Source: Mactra quadrangularis (lineage: Eukaryota > Mollusca > Bivalvia > Venerida > Mactridae). From it: a stretch of DNA of 64,000 nt. The DNA lies in assembly GCA_025267735.1 (NCBI GenBank), contig CM046295.1, forward strand, positions 10,613,167 to 10,677,166, in the 5' to 3' direction. This document shows positions 22,321-35,100 of the stretch, piece by piece. The notes beneath the pieces are model-generated. The model was not told the origin of the DNA. It made no database searches and saw nothing but the letters and a program-made list of their open reading frames with translations. Each line of letters opens with the position of its first letter. The stretch's first letter is position 1. The position numbers were made by a program, and so were the translations under genes.

Positions 22321-25023
22321 ATGAATTTAAAACAATTCAAATGATTTACAAAAAGAAAGTTATAAAAGATTAATTTTGGCAAATTCACATTGAAAAGTAA
22401 GGGTAAAATCCAAGTAATCTAACTGATAGGACCAACCTATTGGATGAGTATATAAGGTGAAATAACTGACTAAGGTCCCTTATCAAATAAAAAGATGTGA
22501 TTGCCTATTTAGATGACGTTTCTATTATGACATTTTGAATGTATGGTGCTTGTTGCAGCTAGTTTTATTATGGGCTATCTGTAAATTCAGACATTTTTAA
22601 ATGCCTAATGCCTTAGTCCCGTAAAATCGTGGCTTGTTGCTGACCTGTACGTGCAGAAGGCCGTAGGCCGTGGGAAGCCCTGCGAATAAAGTTTTAATCC
22701 ATACTCGGCCAAGATTTGTTCACGATTTGACTTTGACTTGTCCCCCGCCGTTGTTTGTGTAAGACAGGCCTAAAAAGTCGTCATATAATTGACATTATGC
22801 CGGACTTACAATTTCTAAATATTCATAATACATAATCCATGATACCAATATAATGGTAAGCGTATACTTAGACAAACATAGTCATATGTCTTTTTACACC
22901 AAGGATTACTTCGTTAAACAAATTAGTCACTTGTCTTAGAACGTGGTTATAGTAGCCTCAGCGATATGTCAATTCTAAAATTGCCATTTACTTGTTTATT
23001 AACAAATGATCCAAACTATGTTACATGAATATATTTTACTCAAGTAAAATTACTTGCTATAATTATAATCATTTTTTTGTCTCATAATCTTATTGATCCA
23101 AGAACTTTTAGAGAGGATTGTATATTGCACGAATAAACTTAGTTTATACCAAACAAGAATGTTTTACGTATTCTTTTACAATGTTTTTACTTTCTTCATT
23201 CGTTTGTTATCACTATTATTAAAATGTGTGTTTTAAATTAAAAATTTTTGGGAATTTTGAATTTCTGAGTAATCCGAAATACCCCCCACTATTTCAGAAA
23301 TTCGTTAAGTTGCCAACATTTTCTATTCACAATTATTGTATGAAAAACATTTTTGAAGCAAATTTGCATTATTCTGATAATAAAAACTTAAGCGCAAATC
23401 GACCAACCGCTATCCCAAAGTCTAACACGTTAGTAACGACAGCCTACAAAATTAGTGTCCAGTTGACCGGGTTAACCAATTCTTAGTTCAATCAACGAAC
23501 ACTTTCTTTATAGGAAACCAAATACTGCAAATGAGATATAGTGCTTGTTCGTAGAATTATCCGTTCGGACAACCACTTTTAAATTCTTAATTTTGTAGAC
23601 TGTAACGTTATAGATGAATTTAGTGCAATTTTGTGACTGTATCATTTTTATAGTGCGACAATATTAACCTGAGCTTGAACTACCTAATTATAATAATTAC
23701 ACACTTCACTGACTTTAAATCGTGAGTTTCCGTATGCGTGTATACGGTTATACACGTATTTATAAAAACCTATGTGACTATAAATCAATAATGTAAAAGT
23801 GGCTTGTTATTGTACTTTTAATTTTGGACACATTAGTTTTGTGAGTAACAAGATAGTTACCAATATTATGGTACAGTTTCAAAGCATTTATTCTTATGAA
23901 ATCAAAATTATTTGTTGAGAACGTGTATTTTGCCGAAAGCTTCCGATCAAGCTCGATTTACGAACGAAATCCAAATTAGACTGTAAATACTGAGTTAAAT
24001 ATATTCTTGCATAAAGTTCAAGGTCAGGTTAATTCTGTTGGACTATACTATTTAATAGTTCTAACAACTTATCTATGTATACCAGGAATTCCTAAGCATC
24101 ATCTACAAGATGGGTACTAGATAATGTATAGATCTGTATACAGGGTCTCAAAATCACTGACACCAGAGTCCATATCTTATGATCATAAAATAATGCGTAC
24201 GTCCCTACACATAACTAGTTCCCTGTGCATACATACATTACACTACCTTTTTTGTTATAACTCGTACACGGTAATGTTTACGTGAGCGATTTTTAATTGA
24301 GTTTGTTGACAAAATATTATATGTGTGCGTCTTTAAAGAATGTGAGGACTCTGGTGCAAGTGCTCAAAATGTTAGCCAATTCAATTGCAGTCATTCACAA
24401 GTCAAGGGTGTGATGTTTCTTACTTGATACAATCTGATCAAGCATCAACTACGTAAATGTCGAAACGGACATTAATATATCGAAACTGTCATTAAGATTT
24501 AAGTAGTTTTGAAGTAAACTACTTAAAATTTTACTTTACAGTCATTATAATACTTGAGTTGCATCCGTGTAACAATCCCTTGAACAATAAACCGATGAGT
24601 ATCTGTTAATATAAAACTGAAGCTATTGTTATATATTCATATATATCACTTTAAGTATCAATCTACTTGACTAGTGTCACATTTAGAAATAAAAGGAAAA
24701 TTTTATCGATTCCTAGAAAGTTCAAAAAGTAGTGCATTGTACACTGTCCTCCAAAAATTTCCTCACGTTATAATTAATTGAATTGTTATAAATTCCAAGT
24801 TCAAGTTTGAAGAATTACCATGTTATTGTTTATTTAATTCATTATTCATGCAATGAAAACAACATTTTCTTGGTACATTTTATTTTATTGAGTTGCACCA
24901 TCAGTTATCTATCAGCCTCCAAAACTATGGTCAATGTATCTCAATGAACCATTATCAAGTTTGACAATTTTTTTGTTATTTTACATTTAAAAGAAAGTAG
25001 AACTGATTTCAAATAGAAAGCTT
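22321..25023. other. Gene-free stretch
   Basis: No gene, RNA gene or repeat that I can support. The longest frame (86 codons at 23226) has no recognisable domain. Confidence 0.45.
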
Positions 25024-25423
25024 AGAGCACAAAATACTAAACTAGTATTAAGGCTAAGAAAATCAGACAGTTCAAAGGATGCTTTGTACTCACTGCACTG
25101 GTTACAAGTCAAAGACAGAATCAACTTTAAAATATCTACTTTCATGTACAACTGTTTTTCTGGAACTGCACCTGCATACCTGACTGAAATTCTCCAAAAG
25201 CCTGTACAAAGCAGATCTGGTCTTAGATCTGCAAAATCCAAAGACCTGAATTTTTTTGGTACCAATGAATAAGAAAAAAACATTCAGTGACAGAAGCTTT
25301 AGTACAGTTGGTTCTATGCTATGGAATAAGCTACCAGATGATATCAAATTATCACCTACTTTGGATGTATTCAAAAAACGATTGAAAACTCATTATTTCT
25401 CTACTTTCTGTAATCTGTTCTAA
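25024..25423 (+). pseudogene. LINE reverse-transcriptase C-terminal remnant, frameshifted
   Basis: Two overlapping plus-strand frames reproduce the end of a non-LTR reverse transcriptase as seen in many animal LINEs. The first has 'SLHWLQVKDRINFKI' and 'GTAPAYLTEIL', and ends at 25272. After a frame change near 25260 come 'KTFSDRSFSTVGSMLWNKLP' and 'LDVFKKRLKTHYF', ending in a stop at about 25421. The catalytic part is absent, so this is a 5'-truncated dead copy. 3' UTR sequence probably continues to about 25550. Confidence 0.75.
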
Positions 25424-25552
25424 AACTGACATGACTTGTTAATGCCTCACCTTACAATTACGGTAAACATACTAAGTGATTGAGTGAGTGCATTATGATG
25501 TGGGAATGAGGATTGTCTCGCTCTCAGTCATTTTATACCTTGTTTCAATTGT

Positions 25553-25717
25553 CCCTTTAAAGGTGATGTTTCGACACCTTTGGGGATGTATTAAGGGCCC
25601 TTTAAAGGTGATGTTTCGACACCTTTGGGGAAATGTCTGGTTAACAGTGGCGTTATGTTACACTGTTCAGGACATGTCCGGTTAACAGTAGCATCATGTT
25701 ATACTGTTCAGGACACC
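25553..25717 (+). repeat. Two adjacent tandem doublets
   Basis: First doublet: 'ccctttaaaggtgatgtttc' plus 'gacacctttgggga' occurs twice, about 46 bp apart. Second doublet: 'ggttaacagt' ... 'actgttcaggaca' occurs twice, about 40 bp apart, directly after the first. The unit 'ctttaaag' is itself palindromic. Confidence 0.7.
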
Positions 25718-27751
25718 AATTTTCAATATAAAATAAATAGAAATAAATAAGAAATTAGTGATAAAAATGTAAATTTAAGTCGAATCATGATCTGTGGAGG
25801 ATGTAGGTCCAAAAATATGAAATATAAAAGCTCAATAGAAAAAATAAAAAATAAACTTACACACTATATAACATCATGTTTTATATTTCTTTTTATTTTT
25901 TTGTGTTATTGTATGTACATTATGTTTTTATGGTGGAGGGGTTTTACTTACATGTATTTATTTTTTTATTACATTCTTGTACAACGCCATTGAATATGTA
26001 ATATAGAAATAGGCGTTTAATCAAATGAAAAAGTTTAAGTTAGTTTAAGTTTAAACTGACTTTACAAACTTTTAAAACTCCATTTAGTTCAATGTAAATA
26101 GAGAAAGTGTGAAGGATTTTTTGAGAGCATTGTATATTGTATATTTTTGTATGATAAAGCTACAATAATTTCATTGGTTATGTTTTTTTTCTTTACTGCT
26201 ACACGCTTGACCTTGCAGCCGTTAATTATGGTCATCGGAGTTCTACCTTAAGCTAAGCACATATAGCCTAACAGCCAATAACGACTATTCAAAGATTTTG
26301 TCCATAATAAGCTCTCGAGAAATCAGGTCCTGAATGGTCTTAGTAGAAGTCAATTTGAAACAGTAAGTATCTATTTATATATATAACAATAAAAATGGAT
26401 CAAGTGCGGCACTTTGAAAATAAACGGAAAAGCTGACATTTTCTTAGAAAAGTGATTTTCACCGAGAAAGGAGTGCACTATATATATATATAAATATAAT
26501 ATATATTATATAATCTTATCTTCTAAAAAGCTGAAGCGGACGGTTAAATTATTAACTAAATAACTCATCAAGTTGTATGTAAGTCGTACCATATTCACAG
26601 TTAGATGTTCTATCGACTGACATATCGTGCATGTTACTAGGCATGGGCAAATATTAACTTTTTTTAAAGGGTGTAAAGCAAACGGGTGCTTTTTATGGCC
26701 AAATTATGTGCTGCGTCTGAATATCACAATTGAAATTATCTACGATGACGTTTTAGGCTCTTTCTTTACAAAAATTCAAAATGGCCGTCAAAATGGCCGA
26801 TTTTGGTTTACAGGACTATATTAAGTTGTCACAATAGCTTGTAATATGTCATTTTATAGGTTTTCATGGTTGATAAACACTTTTTTGTGGTTAAAATACC
26901 AAAAAGATGTATGGAAAGCTATATTTACAGATAATGTATACAATATTTAGGCCAAAGGATGCATATTTTCGATTATTCTGTAAGACAATAACAAAATATG
27001 CAATTTGATCAAAGAATTCGCTTAAAAACACTGTCTATATTAAGCAAAACATCATTTTCTTGTTTGATGACATTTTAAATTGATTGTCTTATTTTGTTTC
27101 CAGGTAGATTTTCATTTTGAATTTATAACCTTCTTTTATGTGTTGCATTTGGTGTAAATGCGACACAGTTGTGGCTCGTAGATATCTTACTTCACATATC
27201 AATTGTTTTTGTTTGTGAATCCACAGTAAATCAACTGATTTCAGTATGAATTGACCAGTATAAGTTTGTTCAAAATGTAATACTGCAGATAGTTATCTTT
27301 CTTTTTTATTACTTCATTTACTATGTACATACTTATAACATATCTTTATAGTGTAAACTTTCACAGAGATTGCTTCCCTTTGCAAGTTTATCATTGAACA
27401 ATTTTAAATTTCCAAAGGCTCCTGTGCCATTACTTTTACATGGTACAGATCAACTCTAAACCAAGTTCTCAAATAACAAGCAGATCTAAAAGTGTATGCG
27501 GACAAGATATATTGGCAGGAATCCATCAAAGTAAAACATACAATTTGTACAACTTGATAGATGCTTTAATGATATTTTAAATTAAATTACAACTTTAAAG
27601 ATGAAAATAAACATAATAAAAGCTGCAACTGATTCAAAATTGTGCTGACAGAGTGGTCTTGAAAACTCCATTTAAGCAATCAGATCTTTTCTCCTAAAAA
27701 TCTCCATTGACTTTGAATAAGGGACTTCAGTCGGTTATCTTTCCCTCAGGC
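25718..27751. other. Gene-free stretch with microsatellite
   Basis: No gene is supported. A TA-rich microsatellite spans about 26479-26515. 'aaaatggccg' occurs twice, close together, at about 26778-26800. Nothing else is recognised. Confidence 0.45.
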
Positions 27752-27925
27752 TGATAAAATCTGAAGCAATCCAATTGGTAAGTAGGTCCTTACAGTTGGA
27801 ATCCTCGGATTTTATCATTGAATTCCTATGTAAGGATAACAAAATAATTCATCTAATCTCTTTCTTATTAATTAAGATATTATCAGAAGTGATGAAATTT
27901 AGATAGTTCTTTACCCTAAAAATTA
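27752..27925 (+). repeat. Dispersed ~190-bp repeat, copy 2
   Basis: Same-orientation partner of 22128-22320. It ends right at the TIR-like terminus at 27927, so it may be the flank of that insertion. Confidence 0.6.
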
Positions 27926-28807
27926 GGGTTCTACACCGATATACAATATACATGTATATCGAATACCGGTATTGTAGGTTCGATAGATATATCGGATCGA
28001 ACGTTTCCGTATCGAACAAAATATCAATCAATGACGGTCATACAAATAAAATCCATGGTCTGCACATCATTTGATATTTTGCATCGCCAAATCAACATTC
28101 TACTGCTTCCAATTCGGTATGTAATAACATATTAACATGTATACGAACAATATCATAATTTTACATTCCTTTAAGCAAATGTCTTACATCGGATACGCTA
28201 TGTTATGTCCCTTTTCAATCAAAGGGAAGTAACTGTTGCGGTTTGAATATCCATTATTACGTACGTTCGTTTTCAATTAGTCTGGGAATCGTTAACGACC
28301 AGATCAATTTTGGGAACCAGAAGTCTCTTGGATTTGTTCGGGTAGATCCGCTTTGTAAATAGAACTTTAATGACCAGAAGCAATATTCTTGTTAATAGCT
28401 GAAGTTCTGAAAGAGTATGCTTTTCCGTTTGCCGATCTTTGTTTAGTGTAAATATGAATTACTGGAGATAAATTTTACTAAAGCCAAGCATCAACAAAAT
28501 GATTTCGTTTTATGTAAATCCAGTACACAAGTACATAAACGATCTATTATCGCACGCACTTAGTCAATGTTGATGTTAATTCACAGACTTTTCGTGTCAC
28601 AAAAACTCGTCTACAACATAACATTTGTCTGAGAATATGCTGCCTCCGAAAAATGAAGTTTGGGGTTATCATATTGTACAAAAAAAAATGGACGGACCAG
28701 AGTGTACTATATGATGCAAAAATGCTGTATGCAAAGGACGCAATACAACAAACTTGGCCGTACATGTCACCCTGTCAGCAGACAGATCATGTCTAGTCAC
28801 AGACCCA

Positions 28808-28881
28808 CTCATTCTCATACCCAGAGGCTATCAAGATTCTCGAGTAAGATCGAGAAGATAACCTCTGGGTACGAGAATGAG
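28808..28881. repeat. Short palindromic element, copy 2
   Basis: A 74-bp foldback. The left arm 'ctcattctcatacccagagg' pairs with the right arm 'cctctgggtacgagaatgag' with one mismatch, and a second inner pairing (agattctcga / tcgagaaga) follows. Partner of 18597-18672. Confidence 0.7.
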
Positions 28882-28965
28882 ACTCACTAGATGCAATGAT
28901 ATTTCTTAAAAATGCAAACCTCGAAGACTTTAACATTTAAATTATTATTAAGACAGTGCACGTAG

Positions 28966-29214
28966 TATTGTTTGTTTTTTCTCAACTGCCAAAGCATGAA
29001 TAATTACACGGTGAATGCGTTTGTTAAAATCATAGTCGTGATACATCCATGAGTTTCTGAAAGAGTGTGTTTTGATCGAGAAAAGCTGCGTATGTCGTAT
29101 GATATGTTTTAGTCAACATATTTTTAATAATAATTAGGCTGCCAGTACAAAAACAGTGCATCCAGTCACCGTGAAATTATTAAAGCTTTGACAGTTGAGA
29201 AAAAACGGACAATA
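28966..29214. mobile_element. MITE with TIRs, TA-flanked (copy 2)
   Basis: The left terminus 'tattgtttgttttttctcaa' and the right terminus 'ttgagaaaaaacggacaata' are inverted repeats continuing inward ('aataattacacggtga' against 'tcaccgtgaaattatt'). The interior matches 4413-4657 in reverse orientation, for example 'gtactggcag' with its complement 'ctgccagtac'. Non-coding. Confidence 0.7.
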
Positions 29215-29372
29215 GTATGTTGTTACAATAATCAAAATAAATGAACTAAATATCACTGTTTTGCTGTTTTATTAATCTATTATTAAAATATCATATGATA
29301 TATCGAATATCGATCATTTTGTATCGATACGAATATCGTATCGATCATTCTGACCAATATAGAGCCCTACCT

Positions 29373-32187
29373 GCCATGTTCAGTAGAGTCATATACATGT
29401 ATAGGCTACTGTACTATATGTCTATATGAGAATAAGACCAGATTTTCAGGGGGAGACAATCCAGCCGAAAAGTGGTGATCGGGTGACCTGTCCATGACAC
29501 GTGACCAATGGCAGTGCTGGTTAGGCGGGCTGAGAGCGGTCAAACGCGAAATCGGTCCGCCATGTTCAGCAGAGTTTTATACATGTATAGGCTACTGTAC
29601 TATATGTCTAAATGAGAAATAGACCAGATTTTCAGGGGGAGACAATCCAGCTGCAAAGAGGTGATCGGATGACCTGTCCATGAAACCTGACCAATGGCAG
29701 TGCTGATTAGGCTGGCTGTGAGCGGTCAAGTGCAAAATCGGTCAGCCATGTTCAGTAGAGTCATATACATGTATAGACTACTGTACTATATGTCTATATG
29801 AGAAATAGACCAGATTTTCAAAGGGAGACAATCCAGCCGCAAAGTGGTGTTCAGGTGACCTGTCCATGACACGTGACCAATGGCAGTGCTGATTTGGCTG
29901 GCTGTGAGTGGTCAAGCGCGAAATCCGTCAGCCATGTTTAGTAGAGTCATATACATGTATAGGCTACTGTACTATATGTCTATTTGAGAAATAGACCAGA
30001 TTTTCAGGGGGAGACAATCAAGCCGCAAAGTGGTGATCAGGTGATCAGTCAATGACACGTGACCAATGGCAGAGCTGGTTTGGCTGGCTGTGAGCAGTCA
30101 AGCGCGAAATCGGTCCGCCATGTTCAGTAGAGTCATATACATGTATAGGCTACTGTACCATATTTCTATATGAGAAATAGACCAGATTTTCAGGGGGAGA
30201 CAATCCAGCCGCAAAGTGATGGTGGACTGATTTCACGCTGGACCGCTCACAGCCAGCCTAACCAGCACTGCCATTGGTCACGTTTCATGGACTGGTTACC
30301 CGATCACCACTTTGCGGCTGAATTGTCTCCCCCTGAAAATCTGGTCTATTTCTCATATAGACATATAGTACAGTAGCCTATACATGTCGCAAAGTGGTGA
30401 TCGGGTGACCTGTCCATGACACATGACAAATGGCAGTGCTGGTTAGGCTGGCTGTGAGTGGTCAAGCACGAAATCGGTCCACCATGTTCAGTACAGTCAT
30501 ATATATGTACTAAGCCTACTGTACTATACATGTATGTCTATATGAGAAATAGACCAGATTTTCAGGGGGAGACTATCCAGCCGCAAAGTGGTGATCGGGT
30601 GACCTGTCCTTGACACGTGACCAATGGCAGACTGGTTAGGCTGGCTGTGAGCGGTCAAGCGAGAAATCGGTCCGCCATGTTCAGTAGAGTCATATACATG
30701 AATAGACTACTGTACTATATGTCTATATGAGAAATAGACCAGATATTCACGGGGAGACAATCCAGCTATAAAGTGGTGTTCATGTGACCTGTACATGACA
30801 AGTGACCAATGGCAGTGCTGATTTGGCTGCCTGTGAGTGGTCAAGCGCGAAATCCGTCAGCCATGTTCAGTAGAGTCATATACATGTATAGGCTACTGTA
30901 CTATATGTCTATATGAGAAATAGACCAGATTTTCAGGGGGAGACAATCCAGCCGCAAAGTGGTGATCGGGTGACCTGTCCATGACACGTGACCAATGGCA
31001 GACTGGTATGGCTGGCTGTGGGCGGTCAAGCACGAAATCTATCTGCCATGTTCAGTACAGTCATATACATGTATATGCTACTGTACTGTATGTCTATATG
31101 AGAAATAGACTACATTTTCAGGGGGAGACAATCCAGACGCAAAGTGGTGATCGGGTGACCTGTCCATGACACATGACCCATGGTAGTGCTGGTTAGGCTG
31201 GCTGTGAGCGGTCAAGCGCGAAATCTGTCCGCCATGTTCAGTACAGTCATATACATGTATATGCTACTGTACTGTATGTCTAAATGAGAAATAGACTACA
31301 TTTTCAGGGGGAGACAATCTAGACGCAAAGTGGTGATCGGGTGACCTGTCCATGACACATGACCCATGGTAGTGCTGGTTAGGCTGGCTGTGAGCGGTCA
31401 AGCGCGAAATCTGTCCGCCATGTTCAGTAGAGTCATATACAGTTATAGCCTGCTGTACTATATGTCTGTATGAGAAATAGACCAGATTTTCGAGGGGAGA
31501 CAATCCAGCCGCAAAGTGGTGATCGGGTGACCTGTCCATGACACCAGACCAATGGCAGCGCTGGTTAGGCTGGCTGTGAATGGTCAAGCGCGAAATCGGT
31601 CCGCCATGTTCTGCAGAGTCATATACATGTATAGGCTACTGTACTATATGTCAATATGAGAAATAGACCAGATTTTCAGGGGGAGACAATCCAGCCGCAT
31701 TGTTGTGATCGGGTGACCTGTTCATGACAGGTGACCAATGGCAGTGCTGGTTAGGCTGGCTGTGAGCGGTCAAGCAGCAAATCGGTCCGCCATGTTCAAT
31801 AGAGTCATATAAATGAATAGGCAACTGTACTATATGTCTATATGAGAAATAGACCAGATTTTCAGGGGGAGTCAAACCAGCCGCAAAGAGGTGATCAGGT
31901 GACCTGTCCATGACACGTGACCAATGGCAGTGCTGGTTAGGCTGACTGTGAGTGGTCAAGCGCGAAATCGGTCCGCCATTTTCAGTAGAGTCATATCCAT
32001 GTATAGGCTACTGTACTATATGTTTATATGAGAAAAAGATCAGATTTTCAGGGGGAGACAATCCAGCCGCAAAGTAGTTATCCGGTGACCGGTCCATGAC
32101 ACGTGACCAATGGCAGTGCTGGTTAGGCTGGCTGTGAGCGGTCAAGTGAGAAATCGGTCCACAAGTTCAGTACAGTCATATACATGT
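29373..32187 (+). repeat. Satellite A: 186-bp tandem array, about 15 units
   Basis: The word 'gccatgttcag' or a variant starts units at 29373, 29559, 29745, 29931 and 30117. After an inverted insertion they continue at 30481, 30674, 30860, 31045, 31231, 31417, 31603, 31789, 31975 and 32161. The period is 186 bp (one 193, one 185). Units include 'tacatgtataggctactgta', 'ttttcagggggagacaatcc' and 'tggttaggctggctgtgagc'. They differ by scattered substitutions. Minus-strand frames of 61-107 codons are a result of 186 being divisible by three. The array ends mid-unit at satellite B. Confidence 0.95.
30220..30387 (-). repeat. Inverted satellite A unit inserted in the array
   Basis: 168 bp of satellite A in reverse orientation interrupt a forward unit. 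Forward sequence stops after 'gcaaagtg' (30211-30218) and resumes in the same phase with 'gcaaagtg' (30389-30396), like an 8-bp duplication. The preceding forward part unit and the inverted unit could pair as a hairpin with arms of about 85 bp. Confidence 0.85.
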
Positions 32188-35100
32188 GTTGTCGAACCGA
32201 CCCGGCTAGGACCGGTTTTGGGGCGAGTTACGGGCCCTTGTCTCCGCTCCATAGACTCTGTATATGTACTATATGTACATGCACATAGTAAAAAAATAGG
32301 TAAACAATGGTGACCTAGTTCCGGTTTCTGGCTCGGACCCAACCCAGAACGCCGACCCGGCAGCCCGGGTGTCGAACCGACCCGGCTAGGACCGGTTTTG
32401 GGGCGAGTTACGGGCCCTTGTCTCCGCTCCATAGACTCTGTATATGTACTATATTTACATGCACATAGTAAAAAAATAGGTAAACAATGGTGACCTAGTT
32501 CCGATTTCTGGCTCGGACCCAACCCAGAACGCCGACCCGGCGGCCCGGGTGTCGAACCGACCCTGCTAGGACCGGTTTTTGGGCGAGTTTCGGGCCCTTG
32601 TCTCCGCTCCATAGACTCTGTATATGTACAATATGTACATGCACATAGTAAAAAAATAGGCAAACAATGGTGACTTAGTTCCGGTTTCTGGCTCGGACCC
32701 AACCCAGAACGCCGACCCGGCGGCCCGGGTGTCGAACCGACCCGGCTCGGACAGGTTTTGGGGCGAGTTACGGGCCCTTGTCTCCGCTCCATAGACTCTG
32801 TATATGTACTATATGTACATGCACATAGTAAAAAAATAGGTAAACAATGGTGACCTAGTTCCGGTTTCTGGCTCGGACCCAACCCAGAACGCCGACCCGG
32901 GGGCCCGGGTGTCGAACCGACCCGGCTAGGACCGGTTTTGGAGCGAGTTACGGGCCCTTGTCTCCGCTCCATAGACTCTGTATATGTACTATATGTACAT
33001 GCTCATAGTAAAAAAATAGGTAAACAATGGTGACCTAGTTCCGGTTTCTGGCTCGGACCCAACCCAGAACGCCGACCCGGCGGCCCGGGTGTCGAACCGA
33101 CCCGGCTAGGACCGGTTTTGGGGCGAGTTACGGGCCCTTGTCTCCGCTCCATAGACTCTGTATATGTACTATATGTACATGCACATAGTAAAAAAATAGG
33201 TAAACAATGGTGACCTAGTTCCGGTTTCTGGTTCGGACCCAACCCAGAACGCCGATCCGGCGGCCCGGGTGTCGAACCGACCCGGCTAGGACCGGTTTTG
33301 GGGTGAGTTACGGGCCCTTGTCTCCGCTCCATAGACTCTGTATATGTACTATATGTACATGCACATAGTAAAAAAATAGGTAAACAATGGTGACCTAGTT
33401 CAGGTTTCTGGCTCGGACCCAACCCAGAACGCCGACCCGGCGGCCCGGGTGTCGAACCGACCCGACTAAGACCGGTTTTTGGGCGGCGAGTTACGGGCCC
33501 TTGTCTACGCTCCATAGACTCTGTATATGTACTATATGTACATACACATAGTAAAAAAATAGGTAAACAATGGTGACCTAGTTCCGGTTTCTGGCTCGGA
33601 CCCAAACCAGAACGCCGACCCGGCGGCCCAGGTGTCGAACCGACCCGGCTAGGACCGGTTTTGGGGCGAGTTACGGGCCCTTGTCTCCGCTCCATAGACT
33701 CTGTATATGTACTATATGTACATGCACATAGTAAAAAAATAGGTAAACAATGGTGACCTAGTTCCGGTTTCTGGCTCGGACCCAACCCAGAACGCCGACC
33801 CGGCGGCCCGGGTGTCGAACCGACCCGGCTAGGACCGGTTTTTTGGGCGAGTTACGGGCCCTTGTCTTCGCTCCATAGACTCTGTATATGTACTATATGT
33901 ACATGCACATAGTAAAAAAATAGGTAAACAATGGTGACCTAGTTCCGGTTTCTGGCTCGGACCCAACCCAGAACGCCGACCCGGCGGCCCGGGTGTCGAA
34001 CCGACCCGGCTAGGACCGGTTTTGGGGCGAGTTACGGGCCCTTGTCTCCGCTCCATAGACTCTGTATATGTACTATATGTACATGCACATAGTAAAAAAA
34101 TAGGTAAACAATGGTGACCTAGTTCCGGTTTCTGGCTCGGACCCAACCCAGAACGCCGACCCGGCGGCCCGGGTGTCGAACCGACCCGGCTAGGACCGGT
34201 TTTGGGGCGAGTTACGGGCCCTTGTCTCCGCTCCATAGACTCTGTATATGTACTATATGTACATGCACATAGTAAAAAAATAGGTAAACAATGGTGACCT
34301 AGTTCCGGTTTCTGGCTCGGACCCAACCCAGAACGCCGACCCGGCGGCCCGGGTGTCGAACCGACCCGGCTAGGACCGGTTTTGGGGCGAGTCACGGGCC
34401 CTTGTCTCCGCTCCATAGACTCTGTATATGTACTATATGTACATGCACATAGTAAAAAAATAAGTAAACTGTGGTGACCTAGTTCCGGTTTCTGGCTCGG
34501 ACCCAACCCAGAACGCCGACCCGGCGGCCCGGGTGTCGAACCGACCCGGCTAGGACCGGTTTTGGGGCGAGTTACGGGCCCTTGTCTCCGCTCCATAGAC
34601 TCAGTATATGTACTATATGTACATGCACATAGTAAAAAAATAGGTAAACAATGGTGACCTAGTTCCGGTTTCTGGCTCGGACCCAACCCAGAACGCCGAT
34701 CCGGCGGCCCGGGTGTCGAACCGACCCGGCTAGGACCGGTTTTGGGGCGAGTTACGGGCCCTTGTCTCCGCTCCATAGACTCTGTATATGTACTATATGT
34801 ACATGCACATAGTAAAAAAATAGATAAACAATGGTGACCTAGTTCCAGTTTCTGGCTCGGACCCAACCCAGAACGCCGTCCCGGCGGCCCGGGTGTCGAA
34901 CCGACCCGGCTAAGACCGGTTTTGGGGTGAGTTACGGGCCCTTGTCTACGCTCCATTGACTCTGTATATGTACTATATGTACATGCACATAGTAAAAAAA
35001 TAGGTAAACAATGGTGACCTAGTTCCGGTTTCTGGCTCGGACCCAATCCAGAACGCCGACCCGGCGGCCCGGGTGTCGAACCGACCCGGCTAGGACCGGT

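Larger units (their letters stand above)
27927..29371. mobile_element. Possible TIR element with nested insertions
   Basis: The left end 'agggttctacaccgatata' and the right end, read on the minus strand ('agggctctatattggtcaga'), are similar. Both ends are followed by sequence rich in 'atatcga' and 'tatcgat' words. Between them lie a foldback element and a MITE. No transposase frame is visible and I could not match target-site duplications, so the unit is tentative. Confidence 0.3.

Noticed and set aside
31264..31959. Minus-strand frames of 102-107 codons in satellite A
   Set aside because: Same reason: 186 bp is 62 codons, and frames end at unit variants.
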